This document shows positions 48,647 to 62,040 of a stretch of DNA of 64,000 nucleotides, in pieces. A model generated the notes under the pieces. It did no database searches. It worked only from the letters and a program-made list of their open reading frames with translations, and had not been told where the DNA came from. The translations under genes were made by a program, and so were the position numbers. Position 1 is the stretch's first letter. Each line of letters starts with the position of its first letter. Origin of the DNA: Torreya grandis (lineage: Eukaryota; Streptophyta; Pinopsida; Cupressales; Taxaceae); contig JARHVA010001191.1 of the NCBI GenBank assembly GCA_037957365.1, positions 1,773,501 through 1,837,500 of the forward strand, in the 5' to 3' direction.

Positions 48647-49791
48647 TGTAATCATGGTGGGGATCATAGTGAAGGGATGCTTGACCATGTAGGCTACAAG
48701 GATATACACGCATACACACAAATAATGAAACTTAGAATCTTTGTCTTCTCATTATATTAACCACTTGGTTAAAAGTATTCTAAGTTCTTCAACTTTGCAA
48801 TTGATCTCTAAGGATCTATCCAATCCTTAGATTTGGATACGATCTCACCTTCTCTATCTATAGATTATCTAAAATATGGTAACATTTTCTCTAGTCTACT
48901 AGAGGTCTCTACAATGTTGGGTTGATGTATTTATTTATAGCTCTTCTTGGGAAGATTTGGAAGCTTCTTCCCACCAAGAGGCTCACCAACCCTCATTAAT
49001 GATTTAGCCTCTTTTTCCCACCTTTCACCATTCAAACATGGATTTTATTCCTTGATTTTGACATGTACTAGGCTAGCTTTCAACAAGTATGTCATACTAT
49101 CAAGATGACATGACATCTGGGTCAACTCAATTGTCTTCTAGATGTTTTTGGGGTTGTCTACATTTTGTGTGAAAATAGGGTCTTCTTCTCTAGATATGTA
49201 TGCATGTATAATTATGGATTTTACACGTAAATCTTTCATCATGTCTTCTACTAAATGTTCTCTTAGTTTTAGGTGATCTTATTTATTTATTTCACCTACT
49301 TTGTATGCACCTTTTGATGATCATGTGGGTTACTTGGTGTCTATCATTTACACCTTCACCTATTGTACACTCATGTACCATTCACAAATTAGGGTCACTT
49401 CATTTTATTTTTGTTCCCTTCCCTTGAGCTCTAACATATTTGGTTTTTAACCACCCTTTCACACCCCATGTCCTTGCATTCTCATGTAATCCATTCCTAA
49501 GCCAAAATTGTAACCCCTTTATCAACCTTCCACACTCTCTGATGGGTGTATTCCTTATTCATGCTAGTTATTTATCTAGTTATTTGGGAATATTCTAAAT
49601 GTTTGTGGTCTTTATGACATATACGTATGTATTTTAACATATCAACATAAACACTCATCAACAAGTTCCTCCTCATTATTTTACATCAATCCCTTTTGTG
49701 TCATGCTCCAACACCTATTTCTTCTCCATTTGTGTCCTCCCAAAATGGAGGTCATGTAGGATTATTTTTCACATGGAATGATCCTTTATCA
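48647..49791 (-). repeat. F 3' LTR
   Basis: On the minus strand it starts TGATAAAGGATCATTCC and ends in TTACA. Its TATA box CTATAAATAA is at 48,940-48,931. A weak purine stretch (rc of 49,792-49,803, CTAGGGAATT) precedes it. Confidence 0.78.
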
Positions 49792-52700
49792 AATTCCCTA
49801 GGTAATTAAAATGTAGGTTCCTGCTTAAAAATATCATTTGATATGTATAACCACCCTTGTAGTCAGCTACCTAGACTATGATATTCCACAAGACTTGTGT
49901 GACTTATGTGTGTTTGCTCTTTAGTTATTCTTCTTCCAAACCCTCATGAGACCATAAACCATCCCCATTCACCTAAATATAATACCTATTCTCTTCCTTC
50001 TCATCATCTTCCTCACAATATTCCTACCTCCAGTGGATTTATGCACACCTCTATCCATCTACCTCCACTAAGTTTTATTAACACTTATTTTTCTAGTGTG
50101 CATTACACAACTCATTTCTCATGAAATCCACCATTAATTATTAATTTTCACCTCTCCACTTATTATTCTCATGGATTTAGTCCCACCTCTATCTATTCAC
50201 CTCCACCTAGTGATTTTATCACTTATACTCTTGCACATTCCATTCAAGGTTCCTCTGCATGCTCTTATTTTATCTCTCATTTTATTTTGTATCATGGGTT
50301 TATGACATCTATCCCTTATAGGTATATTCCCACTCACTTCATATTTGGGTCTGAACCCACTTTATACCATCTACTTCCACCTATATTTTTCCTTTTATAT
50401 TTTCTTGTGCACTTTCTTCCACCTTTACTCAGTGCACAATCTCTTCTTTCTCTCCTCTTTCTCTTCATCATTGGAAAATAGATGTAATTTAACTTATTCA
50501 TCATGGGCATCCCTATTAAGGCACTTCCTTGGAATCATGTTTCTATTTGTCTTCATCTCCTTTATGCCCCCCATCAAGCACTCTTATGTGGTGCTCATAC
50601 TACATGATTTATTTTATGCTTCTTTTTGGATGAATTTAGTGGCATGCTTATCTCAATGGTATTCCTTTTCCCCCATATATTTTACTTCCTCTTTTTTTTG
50701 TTCATAATCAAAGTTGTTCCCTCCTCACCATCATCTCTAGGATGACCTTATTGTTATATCTTTCTAGCATATTCTCCATGCCATGCATAATAATTATTCC
50801 AAACTTATAATAAATTTCAATCTAATTTTCTCTATATTCATCATTTATGCATGTAGGTCTTACATCTCATTCTTCTATAGATTCATTTCTAGCCTTCATA
50901 TCCTAAGAAAATTTATCTCCTCCTTACCCTTTGTGAGACACTTCTAGTTTCCACCCTTATTCATCCACTCTTTTATCCTCTCTATTGATGATCTTATCTT
51001 CTTATACACTACTATCATATCCTCAAAAATATCATTAATCTAAGGTAAATCTTAATTCAATGCTCTTAACCTTATCCTCTCCATCATTAATCTCCTCTCT
51101 TTCATCTTCATCATCTCCCTCTCATTCCCCTTCTACTTATTGGGATGTTACTTTATTGGCTCTAGACAACCTTGATCTATCTATAAAATAACCTCTTATT
51201 CTTCTTTGGGATAAAATATATGCTTCACATAATCACATCCTTGCATCCTTTCTTATTTATCCTTCACTTATTTCATGCCTTATAATGGGCATGTTCCCTT
51301 TGTCTCCTCATTGCTATTTACAAACTTCTCTTGTGTAAATCTTTCCTTTTTAGCTAGTACTTTTTTTAGATCCTTATACTTGGGCACATCCTCAGTCCTC
51401 TACACCTCTACTGACTGCCTCTCTTATAGCTCTCTGATAGCTTTCAATTGCACATATGGAAATTTTTAATCATCACTCTTCTCTTCTATATAAATTTTCA
51501 TTTCTTCCTCCTTTTATGATTTCTCAAAGGAATTATCCTCTCCAAGTCAAAAATATTTTAAGGCCTCTCCTTGTTTAGGATCAGTTACTATAGCATAATC
51601 CATATTCTATAGAAGGATATGTTGTTTTAAGTTTCATGCATGAAAATTTTCCTCCTGGTTTCTCCTTAAAATAGTCTTGCATCATCCCATTGGTGTCTCC
51701 TCCTACACTTCACACTTCAAGACAATATACTCCTCTGCATTTATATGCCTCAATATCATGAATCTTCTCCTCCACTTGTGATACTTTATTGTATGCACTA
51801 TCTAATCTAACATCTTTGAGACAATCTGGTCCCAAATTTTCACCTTCTCCTTCCCATTCTATCTCCTTGTTTTTTGGATATCTCTCCAATATTTTGATAC
51901 ATAACCACACAACTTATTTTTCACAAACTCCACCTTATTTGAGTATTCAATTCATCTAATGTAAAATTATGCCTTTGACCTAACACCTATGTCATTAATC
52001 CTTCAAGACCTTCTCTCATTTAAAATGTAGGTGTTTCTCCTTCTACTTGACCTCTTGCATGTCCAATTATTTTTGTGTTCTCATTATCTCTACGTGATAA
52101 AGTATGTACACACACTTAAGAAATAATATGCATTTATCTTATTTTAAGGGTACACCCTTTTTATTCATGAGATTATTTGTCCCATTTCTCTTCTCCACCT
52201 ACATTATTCTTTTATGTCATGCCTTTAATCTAGAGGACAACTTATTTATCATCATCATTATCTATGAATTCAAGTCATGAATTCACTTGTAAGTTTTTTT
52301 ATCTTCTTCACATATTTTTATCTAACCATTGTGCATAATGGATAAAAATACTCATACCTTATACACAATTCCTCTCATTAGAAGATGTGTCTCTTTTCAT
52401 CTTTCAATTACTAACTCTATGTGCATAACTTCACCTTTGATCACTATTGTGTCTACCTTTGTGTGTCTTAAACACATCATATACACCCTTCTCATTAAGC
52501 ATCACTCTCCTCTATTTGGTCTTTATGGGTTATTTCTCACCCACCAACATTATATGCTTCCTACTACCACATTACTCTATTGAAATCTTACACAGGTACT
52601 CTAAACTTAAGGAACTACTACCATGAAATATCATTCATAATCCTACATATATAATCCTCTTGTTTTATTCTCTACCTTCTATTCATTCAACCTCTAAGCC

Positions 52701-52942
52701 ATTTTACCCATAGTTCGAATAAATGGGGGCTCACCATATCGAAAACTTTGAATGCTGGTTACCTCACTATTAGTATCTACCATTTTTCCCTCTTATTAAC
52801 ACTTTTCCTTACTATCTATATCAAATAAATGATTTTCCTAGTCTACACTATTCCAAAACACTCAATATATTCACTTATACTAGTAGGCTCTCTCTCTACC
52901 CACACTTACCAATGATCTTGATCTTACTATGATATCACTTCA
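49792..52942 (-). pseudogene. F interior with hydrophilic, unidentified coding remnants
   Basis: On the minus strand the interior is purine-rich and gives Glu/Lys/Asp-rich readings, as expected for a decayed gag-like or structural ORF. One open piece, 51,910-51,710, contains ILERYPKNKEIEWEGEGEN and LDSAYNKVSQVEEKIHDIEA. Another acidic stretch near rc 51,150-51,050 reads EGDDEDEREEINDGEDK. A piece near rc 52,480-52,400 reads KVDTIVIKGEVMHIELVIE. No zinc knuckle, protease, RT or integrase motif is seen. The plus-strand open frames at 49,906-50,707 are Ser/Phe/Leu-rich shadows of the purine bias. Confidence 0.5.
52920..52937 (-). promoter_or_regulatory. F primer-binding site, tRNA-iMet-like
   Basis: The minus strand reads TGATATCATAGTAAGATC, 5 bp inside the 5' LTR. 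It matches TGGTATCAGAGC at 9 of 12 positions; two of the three differences are G-to-A or C-to-T. Confidence 0.6.
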
Positions 52943-54078
52943 TGTAGTCATGGTGGGGATTCCCAATAAAAAGACATATCAGCATGTCTCCTACAAGGAT
53001 ATACATGGGCATACACACACAATCAATTAAACTTAAACTCTTTATATTCTCCTCATACCTAACCACTCAGGTTATAAATTATTCAAAGATCTTCATATTT
53101 AAAATGATATTAAGGCTCTATCCAGTCCTTAGATTTAGATCTACTCTCCCCTTCTTTGTCTATACTCTAGCTATAATCTGGTAGCATTTTCCCTAAATTT
53201 TTGTAGGTATTTATAGTCAATGTCCTTATTGATAACCCTTCTAAGGAAGATATAGAATCTTCTTCCCATCAAGAGGCTCACCAACCCTCATTAGTTGTTT
53301 GGATTCCTTTTCTCATATTTCACCATTCAAACTTCGGTTTACCACTTTGATGTTGACATATACTAGGATCATTTTCTATGGGTATATTATACTATCAGAT
53401 GACATGGTATCTGGGCCAACTCGGTTGTATTCTAGTAACTTTTGGGCTTATTTGTGTTGTGTAAAAACACGGTCCTTTTATACTCTAGATATATCTACAT
53501 GTATGCTTACAGGTTTATACATAACTCTTACACCATGTCTTCTATTTAGGTTTTCTTATTTATTTTATGCACCTACTATGTGTGTACTTTATGATGCTCA
53601 TGAGAGTTCCTTAGTGTCTATCATCTATACCTTAGCCTATTATTCACTCGCGTACCCTTCATGCATTAGGGTCAATTTATTTCATTCATGTTCCCCTCCT
53701 TTGAGCTCTTGCATCTTTCAATATTTTTCACCACCCTTTTAACCCTCAATTCCTTGTGTTCTCACACTCTCCATTCCTAAACCAAAATTATATCTCCTTT
53801 TATTTATCAACATTTTGTAATTTAGGCGGTGGATATCTTCCTTATTTTTTCTATATATTTATCTAGATCATTAGGATTGTTATGAATGGTTTTGGTATAT
53901 GCACCATTTAAAAATGTATTTCAGCCTATAAACTTGTGCAATCATCAATGGGTTTCCCCTCAAACTTCTTCATAAATCTCTTTATGTCATCCTATGGAAC
54001 CTATTTCTTCTCCAACTATGATCTCTAAAAACTTAAGTCACACATGATTTTTGGTTCACTTGGGATGCTCATGCATCA
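52943..54078 (-). repeat. F 5' LTR
   Basis: On the minus strand it starts TGATGCATGAGCATCCC and ends CTACA. Its TATA box CTATAAATACC is at 53,215-53,205, leaving about 265 bp for R-U5. Confidence 0.78.
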
Positions 54079-55439
54079 TAGGGGGAAATCTTATCCTAAA
54101 TCCATCTCAAGCCAATAAGTGGTAGTTATTCTGAGACACTAATATATAAATATCCAAAGGATAAAAATTTAAATGCTTGCCACTAAATGAATATAAATAA
54201 TAATAAATGCTACTCTATTCACCCAAAGTTATGTTACCATAATGCTTAACATGATATCACAACATTAATTACATTTCATTGTATGTGAAAATAAAATTAA
54301 ATATTTTCATAATCTTAAAAATTATTTCACTAAAATGATTTTTTCATTAATTGAATAAACTAGAAATTAAGCCCTTTTATTTAGATACTAGTTTTTTTCT
54401 AGATAAGATGGAAATGGGATGTGATAAGTTTCATGGTCATTCATGCTATTAGATAATTTCCTATATGGGGATCAGAAATATTTTACTACATGGTGACTAG
54501 ATATTATTTCCCATAGGTCATTCTTTGTCTTTTCATATTTATTTCAATCATTTGATTATTTTTTAATTTAAATTATTCTTGTTTAGTATATATGGTTACC
54601 AGGGTAGATCTGACTTACCATAATAGTACTTCTCTATGTTGTATCTCCCTAGTGCATTTTTTTAATCAATTTTACTTAAGTGAGTTCACATAAAATACTA
54701 AATAAAGAAAACAATTATATATTCCAATTGAAAACCCATATTTATTGATGTTTTTTCAATCTCTAAGGTTTAACATATGCTTCATAACATTTTATGATAG
54801 AATATTCTTCCTTTAGGTACTAGTATACCAAGTTAATATTTGTTCTTAGTTGAATGAGCTTTCTCCAAGATTTTTATAGTCTAGGGATGAAAGTACCTAT
54901 GATTATTTCATACAAGGTGGCCAATAAATAAACCACCAAATGTATGTAATACCTCTCAAACTTATATATTATTATTTTTCACAATAATAAAAAATTGGTG
55001 CTAACACTTTATTCTCAAAACCATAATAGGGTTGGATTTCAACCTTATTATTTTGGAGCCAAACCCAAAATTGCCCAAAAAATAAATAAAATATGAGGGG
55101 AACCTAAATATATTTAAACCTTATTTTTATTTTTAATAATATTTAATATGGATATAATCAATAATGTGTTAATAAAATTTGAATTAAACCACCTCGGTGG
55201 AAATGGTTTTCACATGCCATTTCTATTACATAAATATCCACTTAAACATCATTGCCTAATCCAAAAACAAATTCAAACATAGTGATTGTACCTTAATCCC
55301 CTATATTAAATATAATTTTCATAAGGATAAATTTTTTTGGTAATTTAATTTATATTATGATTTGAATTAGTATCCATTTTTCTAATTAAGTGGTTTTTGC
55401 ATAGCTCCTCAAAAAATTTCCTAGGTCCATTGAAGTATG
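54079..55439. other. No recognisable gene or repeat
   Basis: AT-rich sequence between F and E. Frames are short on both strands and no motif is recognised. Confidence 0.65.
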
Positions 55440-55792
55440 TGTTGACCAAATTTAACTTTTAGGTCAAATTGAGACCCCTATAAGAAAAAAATTGACTTTT
55501 AGGTGTTTTATGGGTATAATACATATGTAAAAATTCATTGTATAGATCAATTAATTCCATTTAATGTTATACTAATCTTGGTCCTTAGTCATTTTAGTCA
55601 TTTTAAATCATTTTGAGGTCAAAAAAGGGCATTTTATGACTTGTACAATTTTTTTTGGAAGTGTGAATTTAATAAAAGGTTATTTCATGTGAAAATTTTC
55701 CTAATAAGTCTTAATAAACTATTGGTAACTTAAATTGGTAGGTGCTTTAGAAGAAAGAGCAATTTTCTTAGGGAAAAAGGTGAGTTTGGCAC

Positions 55793-56173
55793 TTGTACGG
55801 CCCATGGGGAAGTGTTCCAGGTGGGAAAAGGTTATGGAATGAATTTAAAAATTACTTAGATCCATATAAGTTCTTTACACACTTTTTAAGTTCCATTTTT
55901 GGCCCAAAACTATTCTACTCCTTTTTCATCCCTCTTAGCAAGCAAAAGGAGTCTTCAGGTTTGTACTTGGTACGGCTAACAGAGATAGTTTTAGATCAAA
56001 TACCTTGGGGAGGTGAAATTAAACCTAGAGAAATTAATTTCCATCACAATATTTTGAATAACTATTTCCTATGCTTCATGAACCATCCTCATAAAGTTGA
56101 CTATGTTTTTCTACCTACTAATCTATGTATCCTATATGTTTTGCCTTGCTTTGAGCAATTTCGTATGAACTAG
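55793..56173 (+). other. Open frame in E LTR U3, doubtful coding
   Basis: 126 codons from TTG without an ATG start, including FGPKLFYSFFIPLSKQK, DQIPWGGEIK and FMNHPHKVDYVF. The 3' LTR counterpart (62,625 to about 63,003) keeps much of the same frame, with FGPKLFFSFFTPLGKQK, DQMPWGGEIK and FMNHPHEVDYVF but with stops. LTR pairs are similar by descent, so this alone does not prove coding. I do not recognise the product. Confidence 0.3.
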
Positions 56174-59100
56174 TTTCTAAAGTTGATTCAAAATTATGTT
56201 TCATTCATTATATAATTAGTTCCATTTTTTTATTATTATTTTAAAGTTTTTTATATTCTAATCATCTTAAGTTGTAGGAGGAAGCACTTTTCTATGTAAT
56301 AGGTAGTATTTTCACCATTTGAATGGTGGTCTTTGAGGGTTAATATGTTTTGGTTTACATTATTACATATTATATTTATCATATTCACCTCTAAATCTCC
56401 TTTCCAAAGGTATATCTTCATGGAATTACAATCATATGGGAGAAAAAATTGTTAGGCAACCATGAACACACACCTACATGTGCTATAAATAAAGGATTCA
56501 ACATTGGAAGGGAAGTGTGAGACCTTGTTTTGAGACTTTAAAGTTCTTGATGTGTCCATTTTAACATTTTGTAAGGGTTTTTATGTGATCACCAACATGT
56601 ATTCTTCTCACTATCTAAAGTTTAAACCCACTGCCTATATTTGTAAATAGTCATCTACAAGTGATCTAAGTAGAGAGCTAAGGAGTTTTTTTGTGGTGTT
56701 GAAATAAGTGATGAGATCCCCTTTTAAAGTCCTTACATGTTGAAGGGAGCTTAACATAAAAAATTTAATTTATATATGTCTAAACCAAGTTGAAAACCAC
56801 CTCCAAGGATGAAGACTAAGATTTAGGGACTCTTTTCCCTAAAGGTGCAAAATAGAGGTCCAAGAGGGTTTTGTGAATACAATATGACAAGGATATGAGT
56901 AATTTTGAGGAATATAAATGGTCTAGTCATTTATCTCCCACATATAAAAATGAAATTGAAAATTTAATGGGTAGATTAGAAGTGGAGATTAGTTTTTGGG
57001 AACTCTAAAGTTACTAATTTATGATTGTTTCTAGGTAGTGAAGTCTACAGCCCCAAGTCCTAAAGAGCCCTTACACCTAATGATGCAAGTATAGATCATG
57101 ATAGAATACATAATAGTTAAAAATGACCTAAGATATAATTTATGGAATAAAAACCATAATGAGGAGTTGGTGAGATAGGTTTCAATGTTTAGTAACCACC
57201 TACAGTTGTGCCTGACTTTATGGAAGTGCTCACCTACAGAGAACTCGACCTAAACATGAAAATATAATTGAATTGGTTTATAGATGGTGATTTTTAATTT
57301 TTGATGATAATTTAATTATTTAACAAGAATGGATAAGGTAAAGGATTTATCATTTTAAGCTAAAACACCTTTTAGGTCTCATAAACCTCTAATGACAACC
57401 TACAACCAAGCTTAAAGTAAAAAGCACAGTCCTATAGGTCAAAGAAATAAGTAATACCTAAAACAATGTTTTGATGAAGTGATAAAGTATGTATCATGAT
57501 TGTATGAGTGGAATAGGTATCATGAAGCTAATGAGGACATTCCAAGACCTTACTTTCCTATAATATGAGGAGATAGTTCGTACAATCAACTAGGGTGACT
57601 GAGACAGGTAATGAGATGAAAATTAGAATCTAAGGTTTGTATTAAATTGACATAAGGTGGATAATTTAATCCAAATAAATACCAAATAAACCACGAGGAA
57701 GCTAATTTTGGCTCAAAATCAACACTAGGCCTATAGGAAAAGGAGGAAAGCGCTCGATAGGTTAGGTTTGAATAATCATAGCTCTCTTAATACTTTGCAT
57801 GGGAGCCAAAGAGGTTTAAATGAGTTATAAGAGGTATTTAACAATCACTTTTTGTAATTTTTTTCAACTCTAACATTAGAACTTTATAAACAAACCTTAA
57901 GAATGAAAATAGGCCTAAAACCCTCTTAAACCCTTGCCAGTAACTAGTTTAGATAAATGGAGTTGTATAGCTACTCTAATGGAATAGTTTCCTTAGGATG
58001 ATTATTGGAACTTACAAATTACTCCCTCAATCTAGTCCCCATACTTTTTGGTTGTATGGAATTTTACAAAAAGGGTGAAAAATAGGGTATGTTTTACCAT
58101 TTTGTGTATTTTTTAGGTTTTAAGAGGTTTCAAAAGATTAAAATCACATGGGATGGAATATTATGACTTAATATAACTCCCCATGTCAATTTCATACCTT
58201 GAAAATCTCCTAAGTACCTCAAATAGGTGCTTTATCTTAGCCAGTCAAAACTAGCATAGTAGACAAACTAGTGAGAAGGGGGGAAATTTTAAGTGAACTC
58301 ATTTTAAGGTATTCATGATTCTTCTAAGGCCATTTAGGGTCTTTATAGGTGTCATATACTCCCTCCCATGGATTTTCATGGAAAATTTATGCCTTTTTGG
58401 AGGCCAAGTGTGTAGGGTGCATAAAAGAAGAGTTCTTTTAGACTACAGATGATGATGGCTAACTTATATATGATTCTAAAAGACTATGACTACAAAAAAT
58501 TCATGGAGAAGCATGTATAAAAACATTCCCCTTAATTTAAATCATTTTAAATATTCCTATTCAATTATGAGCCATTCAAAAAGCTCAAATCATGAATATA
58601 GTTTTTTTTAGCTAATTAAGAATATTTTATGCCACTTTGCAAGAGTTTGATGACTTGGATGGACACTTTTACTTCCTAACCTTGAATTTTTTGTCCCATA
58701 TCCTCTTTTCATGCATAATTAACTAATTCTCTTAGATTTAAAATTTTCCTTGTGATCCTTAGACTTCTCTCTTCTCCTTTCTCTCTCAAGTTTTATAAGA
58801 ACTAGCCATTTTGGCATTGTAACTTATGCTCCACCTAAGTATGGTGAATCCCTAATCATTTTCATACCATTTGATAAATAATACTATTTATTTTTACCTC
58901 TATATGACTATTCATATTGTGTTATACTTTGATTTTAGATCTTGCTTAGTGAAGACTATGGATTCTTTTGCATGTTGTCTCATTCTTTCATCTTATTTGC
59001 AGTTGGAAAGATTCTTCTTATAAGGCATGTGAAGTTTTTTATGAAAATTCAAGGATTGAGTGAGTTATTATATTTACTAGTACTATTCAAGGCCTTATGT

Positions 59101-59352
59101 CTAGTCCTCCTAGATTTTCACATTCATCCATAACCTCATAATATAACATTGATGTGAGAAGATACAGATTGAGGGAGTGTATATTTAGTTAGTCCTTTGT
59201 TATCATGTGTAACATACTTCTAGTTATAATTCATCATCTTATTTGGTTTATCACCTCCCTTAGAATAGTTTTCTTTTAGTTATATCTCTCCCTTGTCCCC
59301 CTAAGTTTTAGGTGTAGTTGTAATCCAAAGTGGTACATCAAGGGAGCTAGCC

Positions 59353-59362
59353 CTATATATAG
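59353..59362 (+). promoter_or_regulatory. TATA box in E 5' LTR
   Basis: CTATATATAG, about 110 bp before the LTR end at 59,468, the only strong TATA-like string in this part of the LTR. Confidence 0.5.
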
Positions 59363-59476
59363 ATTCACCTCATCCTTAGGCTACCCAAAAACCTAGAGGT
59401 GTTTCCATTGTTCCACTTGATTGAGGAGAGCTTAGGCATCTCTTAAAAGGGTGAAAATCCAAATGACAATAGTTTT

Positions 59477-59494
59477 TGGCATGCTTGGTGGGAC
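59477..59494 (+). promoter_or_regulatory. E primer-binding-site-like motif
   Basis: TGGCATGCTTGGTGGGAC, 8 bp after the LTR end TGACA, in the context ATAGTTTTTGGCATGC, identical in D. Confidence 0.65.
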
Positions 59495-59689
59495 TCTTGG
59501 TCCAAGAATTTGAGATATTTTTGGTGTTGTCCCTCAACAATCAGACTTTGGAGGAATCTATCCAAGCATCAATGGTTACTCCAAAGTTATATCAACTAGT
59601 AAAGCAACCCAATTTTTTATTTGAATATTTTTGGTAACATTTTTATTTATGTTATTACTTTCAATAAAGTTCTATGGATAATTTTGGTG

Positions 59690-61990
59690 TTGAATACTAT
59701 TTTACACAAGTTGGTGAGACATAACCATTTTATGGCACTCCCTATCAACCTTGGTGTGACCCTTACCAATATTTTTATGATCCATATCAACTCCCACATG
59801 GCCATTATCAGCCTTCTCATGATTCTTACTAGTCATGTAACCAGCCTCCTCAATGTATTTCTCTCCCTAGTCAAATTGGACACTTCTCAACTGAATCCAT
59901 TTCCACCTTCAAGAAGACACTCTTAGGATATTAGAAGTACATGTTGGATCTTGTTACACTAAGTGGACATGGTCAATATTTTTCTAAAAATTTCATTCAC
60001 AAGACAAGAGATGCATTAGAGCTAGTTAAAAGAGAGTGGATAATTATTGAGAGAGCTAATTAGTGAAGGCTCACAAGTGAGATGTTAGATGTGAGTGCAT
60101 TGATTGAATTCTTGAAAGATAAATGAAGAATTAATGAGGATAAATCTCTCTAAGTCTATCAACCTTCTTATTCACTTCCCCAAGTTTTATATTATCCATA
60201 TTTGATCCCTTCTCATGAGCCTAGTCAAAATTGCCAAATTCATCCATTTCCAAATCAAGTGGAAGAGAGAGTTGAAAAGACTAGACTTGTGTTTAAATCA
60301 AAGCTTGATAGCTAAATTGAGTTGGCCAAAATTTAGATGTAAAAATCCATGTTAGTAGAAAATGAAGTGGAATTTAATCCCTCATCTCCTTCTCTCATTA
60401 CATTCCCACCTCAAGAAGAGACCTCTAGATATGCCATTCCAAGTTTATTGAATACTTCATCTACTCTTCAAGTTTCATCCCCACCTCAATAAAATAATCC
60501 TAATCCAAACATCCTAAGATAGATTAAGATAGTGGAATCATGAGGAAAGGAGGAGGATAAAAGCCTAGACGAAGAGTGTGAAGTTGAATAAAAACTTGAT
60601 CCTATACAAGTCCCTCCCACCCTTCCTCAAGAGACCTATTTTTCTCCATGTCAGTCCTCTTATACTCCTCCTCATTATGATTCCTATGAACTTCAAGAGA
60701 TAATTTTCCAAGAGAATCTAGCTAAGTATATTGAAGAGTTAGACGTAAAGATGAAATTACTAAGTCAAGGTGTGATGAAAGGTTTAGACCAAAAGATCAT
60801 ATGCCTAAACACAACCCATCTACCCTTCCTCAAGAGATTCATCAATTTAAATAAGATGTGAATTAATTTATTATCAATTATAAATATTAAAATCAAGTTG
60901 TTTTATTCAAAGGTCTACCTCCCCTTCCTCAAGAGCTTCCAAAAGAATCCCTTACATTTCACTCTCAATCTAACTTTAAGTTTTATGCCCCCTACACCAA
61001 CTAGTTCACCTTGTCCTCACCCCATCACCCTTTTCCTTGATGGAAATATGGTATAGGAACCTAAAGAGGATAATTTTTTTGATAAAAACTCATAACTCTT
61101 GCTTTAACAAAGCCTAGCTCCATGGTAGCCTTCTTGGACTAAATCACATGACTTTAAAATGCCTAGTCTTGGAATCACCAAGAAGGAGAAAAAAATGGAG
61201 GATCTTGTAGTCCGTGAGAATAAAAGTCATGATATGGTAGTTGAGATGAAAATTTATATCCCTCAAGATATCCTAAATGATGAAGAAGAGGTGACTTCTT
61301 GTGTGGATATTTTTGATTGGGTTGATGAGGAAGAATGTTTTCCTTTTGCCAAAGAAGAGGAAACCTTCATTGGTTCTTCCATCGCTTTGTAAGATACCAT
61401 GGATGGGAAAGGATAAGTTATTAATAAACCTTTAGATTACTTGTTTTAAATCATTGGATTAGGTTATACTCCTCTTTAAGGAAGTTATGATCTGGTCAAA
61501 GATGGAGAAGGCAACATTGGCACTCAAGTAAATATGCAAAGGAAAAGTAACCTTTCAAATCTATCCTTTCAAGTAGCACATAAATTTTCTGATGACATGT
61601 TTGAATTAATCAAGATGGTATATAATCCTCTCAATCAATTGGGAGAAACAAATAATCTCTTGAAGGATGGAATTATCTCCTATTGGCCTCAATCTTCTAA
61701 GGAACAAGAAACCAATCCTCTTGAATCTATGCCTAAAAATAAGATGCAAGTTGACCATGAGATGAAGAGTGGGTAGAAGTATGAGGTATGTGAAAAATTT
61801 CAAGAGGAATATATCTACATTGGATACCTATTTAATAATTATCTACTTAAGATCATATCAAGTGAAGTGTCAAAGAATAGGTCTAATCCACAAAGCATTC
61901 AATCCAAGGAGAAACATGCTTGGCACTATGTTTCATCTCACCATGATGATGATTCAAGAAGTTTTTATTTTGATCCTCAAAATGAGGTAT
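59690..61990 (+). pseudogene. E single gag-like ORF, unidentified, decayed
   Basis: One dominant plus-strand coding trend spans about 2.3 kb. It begins with a Tyr/Pro/Gln-rich region (DPYQYFYDPYQLPHGHYQ at about 59,758-59,812). A helical middle follows (DALELVKREWIIIERAN, about 60,010-60,060), then Pro/Ser-rich and Gln-rich segments (LPQETYFSPCQSS near 60,625). Next come helical text KYIEELDVKMKLLSQGVMK (60,727-60,783), the acidic piece 61,159-61,392 (NDEEEVTSCVDIFDWVDEEE), and the piece 61,534-61,776 (FELIKMVYNPLNQLGETNNL). It ends with FYFDPQNEV and TGA near 61,990. No zinc knuckle or enzyme motif is seen. Most internal stops are TAA or TAG at likely Gln codons. It could be a structural protein of the element. 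Confidence 0.55.
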
Positions 61991-62040
61991 GATTAGTTTC
62001 TATATGTGCATAATATTTTGTTTTTTTATTCCCCAAAGTG

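Larger units (their letters stand above)
48647..54078 (-). mobile_element. Element F: LTR retrotransposon without visible pol
   Basis: Direct repeats at 48,647-49,791 and 52,943-54,078 (1,145 and 1,136 bp) share TGTARTCATGGTGGGGAT, the CAAGAGGCTCACCAACCCTC block and the ACCTATTTCTTCTCCA block. Minus-strand TATA boxes lie at 48,940-48,931 and 53,215-53,205. A tRNA-iMet-like primer site lies inside the right repeat, so transcription runs leftward. The 3.15-kb interior has no RT, integrase or protease that I can find. The flanks (GGTGA and TAGGG) do not match as a target-site duplication. It is probably an old, non-autonomous element; copia or gypsy affiliation is unknown. Confidence 0.78.
55440..59468 (+). 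repeat. E 5' LTR (4.03 kb)
   Basis: Its first 1.7 kb match 62,266-64,000, for example ACTTTTAGGTGTTTTATGGG (55,496 and 62,321), the TTTTTGGCCCAAAACTATTC block, and AAAGGATTCAACATTGGAAGG (56,491 and 63,340). TATA-like CTATATATAG at 59,353-59,362 leaves about 90 bp of R-U5. The U5 end (CCTAGAGGT, then a TTCCATTGTTCCA block) resembles the G1 LTR end. Confidence 0.82.

Noticed and set aside
49906..50707. Plus-strand open frames rich in Ser, Phe, Leu and His, some membrane-like
   Set aside because: They lie opposite the purine-rich sense strand of element F. Orientation is set by the TATA boxes and primer site, so they are shadows.
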